DNA from: Hetaerina americana
Lineage: Eukaryota; Arthropoda; Insecta; Odonata; Calopterygidae
Direction of reading: 5' to 3'
Assembly: GCA_022747635.1 (NCBI GenBank)
Contig: JAKTNV010000001.1
Coordinates: 21,023,572-21,087,571 of the forward strand
DNA length: 64,000 bases
In this document: positions 58,284-64,000 of the stretch, one piece after another
How the letters are laid out: each line of letters begins with the position of its first letter
Position numbering within the stretch: position 1 is the first letter of the stretch
The notes under the pieces: model-generated
Databases searched by the model: none
What the model saw: only the letters and a program-made list of their open reading frames with translations
What the model was told of the DNA's origin: nothing
Position numbers and translations under genes: made by a program

Positions 58284-58383
58284 CACAATTCCTCCGACAC
58301 TCTTGGTGCTTCAGGTGAGGTCGCCTTCGGGGCAAATCACCGTGGCGACGAGAATTGCTGAGGGCGAAGGTGTCAGCAGCAGA
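58284..58383 (-). CDS. Candidate internal coding exon, unrecognised product
   Basis: On the minus strand a 100-bp open segment is bounded by a textbook acceptor (pyrimidine-rich tract ending tttccctttcag) and donor (TTGTG|GTAAGTC). It is phase 0 at the start and phase 1 at the end. Of the three frames only this one is fully open; the others stop. It reads SAADTFALSNSRRHG followed by DLPRRRPHLKHQECRRNCG, a basic segment with several dibasic pairs and two cysteines. I do not recognise the family. It lies about 1.5 kb to the left of the first dehydrogenase exon and on the opposite strand, so it would belong to a different gene. Chance occurrence of good splice signals around an open 100-bp window is possible. 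Confidence 0.4.
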
Positions 58384-58902
58384 CTGAAAGGGAAACGAAA
58401 CTGTGAAAAACAAATACCATATCTAACAGAAATTATCAAGGTATTAATTTTAACCCAGGAGCAAACAAGAACAAAAAAACCCTTAGATCACATTCTCCCC
58501 GTGCTCTTCGGTTAGCATTACGAATGAGAAGACACCCCTATTGAGAAGAAAGCATTCAATTTGCCGTACCGCCTCCAAAACAACTAACCTTCTCTCCTCG
58601 ATGCCACCAGCAATAGGCAGAGAAACCAGTTTGCTGAACAGCAGATAATGATTTCTATAGGAACCGATTCAATAAGGCGTGATGTCATGTAAATGCGAGC
58701 TGAAGGCCGTTAGAAATGAACAGGACATTCCATTTAACTAATGAAAGCGAAGAAATTATTAAGAAACCTGGTCTAATCGGTAAGTTTTGACAACTCGGTT
58801 TTGACAAAGGAGATATGAGTCCTGCACTGATGGATTCACGGAATTTTTTTCAAGAAATAGTTAAGCTACGTAACATTAAAATAAGAAGGAAAAACTTAGG
58901 AG

Positions 58903-59505
58903 CAGTTAACCTATATCGGCAGTACTTTTGGATCAAGATGGTCAAAGCACTCGGAATATTGGAAGTAGAATTGCTTTAAGCAAAGAATATTTCACGAGGA
59001 CGATGAAATTGGTGACTGGGACACTGTGTATGTTTTGTTAGAAAAGGCTCGTCTAAACTGTGATAGAAGCGCAGTTTTACAAGGAGCGGAAATATGTACA
59101 TTGAAGCAAGAAATGATAGGAATAAATTTGAGGCTTTTGAGATAGTGTGGATGTGGAGAAGGATGGAAAAGGTGAAGTGGACAAAAGGAAAACAAACGAT
59201 GAAGTATTAGGTATGGGAGTAGGAGGGGAGGGAAGTATTCAAAGAAATCTAAAAGAAACAGGAAAGATGGATGCAGAACATTTTGATTGGCAATGAGATG
59301 TTGAAGACAATGGCATAGAGGGGATAACGATAGAAAATCAAGGAAACTGGAAGGAATAGGATAGGGATGTTGGGCGAAATGAAGGGAGGAAGAAAGTATG
59401 CGGAATTGAAGAAGGGTTTATTTTAGTGGGGGGTGTCAAGGAATTCTTTGTTAAAGGATCCAATGATGAACGTTTCGTTACATAGTTATATAGGCTGCAT
59501 CAATC
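58903..59505 (+). mobile_element. LINE-A degenerate copy
   Basis: Can be followed from cggcagtacttttggatca (LGSVLDQ) through aagtagaattgctttaagc (RIALS), gaggcttttgagatagtg and gatgttgggcgaaatgaagg to a decayed 3' UTR. Multiple frameshifts. Confidence 0.85.
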
Positions 59506-59512
59506 CAAAACT

Positions 59513-59615
59513 TGGTTGTTGATGAAAGATTTTAGGCGGAGACCGGAGGCTTTCGGAGATATTTGTAGAGGAATGAAAAAGTTAGAATTGACGGGAAAGG
59601 AGAACAAACGAGGAC
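59513..59615 (+). mobile_element. Second LINE-A scrap in tandem
   Basis: ttttaggcggagaccggagg followed by aggaatgaaaaagttagaa repeats the [18 protein letters not shown] stretch already present in the copy ending at 59505. It is therefore a separate fragment. Confidence 0.6.
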
Positions 59616-59880
59616 ATCTCAAACTGCAATTAACCCTTCTAACTATTCCCTACACTTGCTGCCTCCCTTCATTCCCACCAATACGCCTATCATTTTCCTC
59701 CCTCCGATATACAAGTAATAGTAGTTAGAACGATAAAATTTCCATCCACCAAGACAAGAAATGCGCGTAATATATTTACATTTAATTTTCATATTTAGAA
59801 AGTAAACCAAAAAATTTTTTCCAATTCACTCAGTCGGATCTGAATCGCCTTCATTTGATTTTCTTTTCCCCGTGTTACAG

Positions 59881-60093
59881 GGTGTGACTCAGGGTTCGGC
59901 CAACGGCTGGCCCGGCGCCTGGATGCCCTTGGAATGCAAGTATACGCCGGTTGCCTCTTCCCCAAGGGAGAGGGTGCGGAGAATCTTAAGAAGAACTGCT
60001 CGAATCGCCTGAAGATCTTACCGATGGACATCACCAGCGACGATCAAGTGGAGGCGGCTGCCAAGATCGTCTCCTGCGACCTCGGGGAGCGAC
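59881..60093 (+). CDS. Short-chain dehydrogenase/reductase, internal exon with cofactor-binding glycine motif
   Basis: This exon encodes the start of a classical NAD(P)-binding Rossmann fold. Its first two bases complete a Gly codon, followed by CDSGFG, the second part of the TGxxxGxG cofactor motif. Next comes a helix and strand ending QVYAGCL, then LPMDIT, where the Asp is the usual adenine-contacting residue. The GCDSGFG and AGCL signatures are typical of the SDR9C group (retinol, 11-cis-retinol and 3-hydroxybutyrate dehydrogenases), which oxidise or reduce retinoids, steroids or ketone bodies. Splice sites are clear: a pyrimidine tract ending ttacag before 59881, and C|GTAAGT at 60093/60094. 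The exon is 213 bp and phase 1 at both ends, so the frame joins exactly to the exon at 61907 (GAG CGA C + CT CTC TGG, giving ERPLW). The substrate cannot be inferred. Family assignment is strong; the exact orthologue is unknown. Confidence 0.9.
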
Positions 60094-61906
60094 GTAAGTC
60101 ACGAACACCCTGCACCTCGCATTTTCTCTCTTTGGTGCACCATTACCCTGATGCTGCATCTCCTAAGTTACGGCACTGTTTCCGCGGACACTTCATTTAA
60201 TATGCCACGAGTTATCAATCCGGGGAATTGTTTGTTTGGGGCGACTCTGCGAAATATATCCTGTTCCAATCAGTCCATCTCTTCATTCCCTCACAGCCTC
60301 TCGAATTAACATTCTAAATTCTTCGCCTCTCGCGGTTAACTCTTGCTCTTCCTGTATAATTCTTCCTCTCAATATACGAGGTGTGTCCGATAACTATCCG
60401 ACCTGCGTTCCTATTTCCACATTGGTGCTAATCTTCGTCATCCGGACCGTGACATCCCCATTTGATTGAACCACACGCTCCCAGCGGTTCTTCCACATCT
60501 TAAAGCAGTCCTGGAACGTAGATTTTGGAATGGACTTCAGCTCGCACGTCGCATTACTCTTGAATCGTCGAACCGCTTTCCTTTGAGCGTCATTTGCGAT
60601 TTTGGGAACATCCAAAAGTCGCAGGGAGCTATGTTGGTATTGTAAGGTGGCTGGCGAAGCTGTACAATCTTGTGTTTCCCCAAAAATTGCTGCACAAGGT
60701 TCGATGAATGCGCTGGCGCGTTATCGTGGTGAAGAAGCCAGTCACCGCTTGAACAGAGACACGGTCGTTTTCTTCTCACGGCATCTCACGCAATCTTTTC
60801 GGAACTACAAAGTAATATTCTTTGTTGATCGTCTGACCTCTTGGAGCAAATTCGTAGAGAACAACACCCTCACAATAAAAAAATAATAATTAAAAAAAAC
60901 GCAGGTCGGATACTTTTCGGACAATTCTCGTATTCCCTTCAGTTATGATCCTCAGCTAGCTATCGTGCCTCAAATGTTGAAGTAAAAATGACTTCCACGG
61001 CTGAACTTTAAAAATTACGACTGCCCAACTAATAAATTCATGGAAAACAAATGAGGAGCGCCGAGTTCACGACTTGTTGAGTCCTTGAAGGTTAGTTATT
61101 AAGAAAAAATTATTTTTTTCAAATCGAGGCTTTTCGGTTGACAATTATGAGGTTAACCCACGGTTATAACATGCATGAAACGCAATTTGTTGCTTCCTAT
61201 AATTTTATTCATCCTTTATCGTTCGTTCGTCTTATTATCCTTTAATGTCCATTACCTCAGATGTTATCATAAATCACTGCAAAAAAATAATTAAAACTAT
61301 AACCTCTTTTGCTCACCGTATTGGTAATTTTTCGCTCTTGTTTCTACTAATACAGGTATAACTACTTATTAAGGGGACCAACTAAGAACGCGTCATCTCT
61401 ACAAAAAGCGCACAACGGCCATATTGTTGAAAAACGTGTTTGCACTCTACTATCGCGGTGATACGCCATTAAGTTAAAATGGACCGCCTAATTAAACTAT
61501 CACTTAATGATATATTATTCCTCCGTAATTTAACGTTATATTTATCTTGCTACTATGTTTCAATGGCTTATCTATACAAAACATACCTCCCTTATTCATA
61601 TCATGCTACGTCACGGCGATGCCACCCAATTCCCCTCTCAGAATGGCGTCAGGCCGCTTTAATCCGATAAACAAAGTCATCCATGGAGTAATTTTAGGTA
61701 AATTAGTCCAATTTACTTTCTCTCCAGGAGTCCTAGATGCTGGAGATTACTGTGACATTCTAGATATACATAACATAAGTGCTGCTATCTTTTAGGTTGA
61801 ATACGCGAATCCTTTTTTCCCTTCCGTTTGAAACGTTACCCCCGGAAAGATTGAACCATGGAGTTGGTTGAATGATTGGTGGCATTAATATTTTTTCTCT
61901 CTGCAG
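60094..61906 (+). other. Intron of the dehydrogenase gene
   Basis: GT-AG intron joining two phase-compatible exons. It carries a deleted mariner element at 60376-60930. The rest (60931-61906) is AT-rich with no recognisable feature. Confidence 0.85.
60376..60930 (-). mobile_element. Internally deleted Tc1/mariner element
   Basis: The element is bounded by TA dinucleotides, with inverted ends reading cgaggtgtgtccgataac on the left and the complement of cggacaattctcg on the right. The inner parts of both ends share ATCCGACCTGCG. On the minus strand, fragments of the transposase catalytic domain are readable in two overlapping frames: HHDNAPAHS (second catalytic Asp) and IAPCDFWMFPK (third Asp, D34D type), then a C-terminus with FQDCFKMWKNRWERVV. 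The N-terminal DNA-binding region is missing and the frame is broken, so it cannot be active. It sits in the dehydrogenase intron in opposite orientation. Confidence 0.85.
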
Positions 61907-62128
61907 CTCTCTGGTGCGTGGTGAACAACGCTGGGGTTGCGGTCACCACCGAGGTGGAATGGTGCCCTCTGGAAACCTACGGGAAAATGTGGGAAGTGAA
62001 CGCACTGGGAGCCATCAGGGTCACCAAAGCCTTCCTCCCGTTGGTTCGCAAGGTGTCCTACGTGCCCTCGGACGACAGCGGTGCCGCCATCTCTTCCGGA
62101 AGACTGGTGTTCGTCACGAGCCTTGCTG
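61907..62128 (+). CDS. Short-chain dehydrogenase/reductase, following exon with NNAG motif
   Basis: This continues the exon at 59881-60093 across a 1,813-bp GT-AG intron (acceptor ctctctgcag, donor G|GTAAGA). The spliced product reads LWCVVNNAG, the SDR structural motif that stabilises the central beta-sheet, then a helix around MWEVNALGAIRVTKAFLPLVR containing the conserved Asn of the catalytic tetrad. It ends in RLVFVTSLAG, the strand carrying the catalytic Ser region. The exon is 222 bp and again ends in phase 1. The expected next exon, with the YxxxK active site, was not found between 62129 and 64000, so the gene runs off the right edge. It is intact as far as seen: no stops or frameshifts. 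The insert YVPSDDSGAAISS before the strand lengthens the loop relative to most family members, as far as I recall them. Confidence 0.9.
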
Positions 62129-63737
62129 GTAAGAGGTCGACAAGCATTTCCTGATCTCGCGCTGGATATATTGCCGATATTTTCATTCGGAAGGAAACAT
62201 TGTGATACCATACGGTTACACCCCATTAATAAATTGCGTTAATTTTAAGCGACTCTCACATTTTTCAAAATTATTATTACGAGTGGGATTATTACTCCAA
62301 GGGACTAGTGGGAAGGGTTATTTCAGGGACCGCCCGATCCCCATTTGTGCTATCATTAATTTTCTCCAATTACGTCGTTTGAACACCCATATTCAAAAAA
62401 TTGATCGTCGATTGAGTGAGAGAATTTTAGTGATGGATGTTGTTCGGGCTGTGTATGTAAAATGTGCTTTAGCGAATAATAGACAGTTTTTAATAATTCG
62501 AACGTCGAAGAGTGACAGCTAACCAATGTGATGCCTCGACCATGGACGATCTGAAATTTTCCGGGGGGCAAAAGGTACAACCCACACAAAAACCCTTTTG
62601 ACACCATTGGAATCACTGCCTAGACATTGTAAAAAAAAACATTCACTCCAAAAGGGAGACTATTCTGAGAATTGGCGAAAGTTTCACATTTCTAGCATAC
62701 TAAGTAGTTTTTGAGAAAAAAATATTAATAGACTTTAGAATATGAACGTATCTCGTTAACCTATTCCATTCTACTCTAGTAAACTGAATCAGGAAACTTT
62801 TCCGAAGATATCAACAATTTCACGCAGAATAGAAAAGTACGCTGTTGCGTCGAACGACATTAATAAAAAAAGTTCCCATCGAAGTAAAGGCTGAAACCTT
62901 GAAAGTTTATGCTCGAACTTGAAAAATCACGAAAATGCTTCAAGATACCGCGATCCAGAGAAAATTCCTCGATATTTCCGCGAAAATTTCGACGGTGAAT
63001 TCCCTCTCCCCTCCCAGGAGGGCTGTGAAAGATGTGCGTCGTCCTTGGCATTCCATCCACATCCTACTTGCCCCCGTCTCGGTACGTCGGGAAGAGGGTT
63101 GGGAGGGAGGGGGAAGGCAGAAAACACCACCCCCCCTCGGTCTAAACATAGTGGATGCATGCATGCATTCTTACTCAAAGGTGTTTCTCCGCCGTAAACA
63201 AACGCCCGAGTTGCTTCAGGGATTTAAACCGATCCTTCATTGTCTCATTCTCACTTCGCACAACGGAATACTGAGGATGCGCATGGGCTTTGTCTTTTTT
63301 TTTGTCCGTAAAACCGAACTCTCATTAATTCGATCTGGAACAGTTGAAACACAAAATTCGAAAATTTTACCGAATTCAATATAAACGTAAATCCATTAAC
63401 AACTATCAAGTTTACAGCGTTATCTAATGCTATTTACAGCAAAAAGAGAGAAGTGTCGGCCAATTTCATGAGCAACTGATAACAGCTTAAAATCATCGCA
63501 GTCGTGCTGAGAGAGAGAGAACCTTCATGGTTTTAACTAGAGAGTTTTGAAATATCACATTAAACGAGAGGAAGCTTAACACCCACAAAAGGGGACTAAT
63601 GATCTATTATTGGATTGCCCCTTGTCCCTATCAAATGACATCTCCAAAATTCCCGGCGACAGAAATTTCAATCATCTGAAAAATGTTTTTAGCTGACTTT
63701 TGTGGTGATTTTGTGTGTCAATCTTCACATGCATACA
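62129..63737 (+). other. Start of the next dehydrogenase intron, no exon seen
   Basis: Begins with a good GT donor. GC-richer around 62990-63200 with opposing frames, but none encodes the expected YxxxK segment. Confidence 0.6.
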
Positions 63738-63785
<48 letters not shown>

Positions 63786-63826
63786 TTATATATATATATA
63801 TATATATATTCATCTATATATATAGA
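63738..63826. repeat. (TA)n before PLE family 3 repeat
   Basis: TA tract with two interruptions; another TA/CATA tract starts at 63962 and runs off the window. Confidence 0.95.
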
Positions 63827-63961
63827 TGAATTCGTGAAGTGTTGAATAACAAACTTTGAAAGCAACAACCAATATAAGAACACATAAAAAGATCCCTCAC
63901 ACGTTATTTCGTGATCATTTCGACAGAATTCAGCTCCGTCTTCATCGGAATAAATAGAAGT
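63827..63961 (-). mobile_element. PLE family 3 terminal repeat, minus strand
   Basis: gtgaagtgttgaataacaaac, aagatccctcacacgttatt and tttcgacagaattcagctcc match 10670-10800. It lies between two (TA)n tracts at the window's right edge. Confidence 0.9.
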
Positions 63962-64000
63962 TATATATATATATAAACATATATATACATACATACATAC

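Noticed and set aside
62919..63384. Next exon of the dehydrogenase
   Set aside because: None of the frames contains YxxxK or the following PG motif; they are overlapping frames in a GC-richer patch.

Overview
This window is arthropod-like nuclear DNA, most likely from an insect. It is AT-rich, has GT-AG introns, and is dominated by transposable elements and (TA)n microsatellites. There are no bacterial operons, no CRISPR array and no rRNA genes, and no free-standing tRNA gene could be made out. Species cannot be fixed from the sequence. The mix of Penelope-like elements (PLEs), non-LTR retrotransposons (LINEs), mariner elements and tRNA-derived SINEs fits many insects.

Host genes are sparse. 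The only secure one lies at the right edge: two consecutive coding exons (59881-60093 and 61907-62128, plus strand) of a short-chain dehydrogenase/reductase of the retinol / 3-hydroxybutyrate dehydrogenase type. Its catalytic Tyr-Lys exon lies beyond the window, and its first exon is missing or unrecognised. A good candidate minus-strand exon lies at 58284-58383. A weaker coding-looking stretch is at 6702-7181. CpG-richer segments near 27.8-28.5 kb, 49.9-50.3 kb, 53.3-53.8 kb and 56.1-56.5 kb might be promoters or UTRs but are unassigned.

Layout. 0-10 kb: copies of a LINE 3' end with a GC-rich hairpin and GTAGAT tail, old LINE and SINE debris. 10-13.4 kb: PLE terminal repeats around a (TA)n tract, a PLE reverse-transcriptase fragment, LINE debris and a degenerate 17-bp minisatellite. 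14-18 kb: two minus-strand LINE tails with ORF C-termini and a mariner relic. 19.6-25.4 kb: LINE-A copies, the most complete PLE (RT plus GIY-YIG), and a deleted mariner. 30-35 kb: SINEs, LINE-A copies and a PLE palindrome. 40.8-49.6 kb: a dense mosaic of LINE-A, three PLE families, tRNA-SINEs and a mariner array including a 1,511-bp tandem duplication, with most joints at (TA)n tracts. 50.3-51.0 kb: an inverted-repeat element. 52-64 kb: SINEs, a strong foldback hairpin, degenerate LINE-A, the dehydrogenase exons and a PLE terminal repeat.

The most interesting structure is the set of PLE terminal repeats. They occur repeatedly as near-perfect head-to-head palindromes beside (TA)n. Members of each family carry a hammerhead-ribozyme-like core whose helix II, short helix III and sometimes helix I can pair, with sequence covariation between families.
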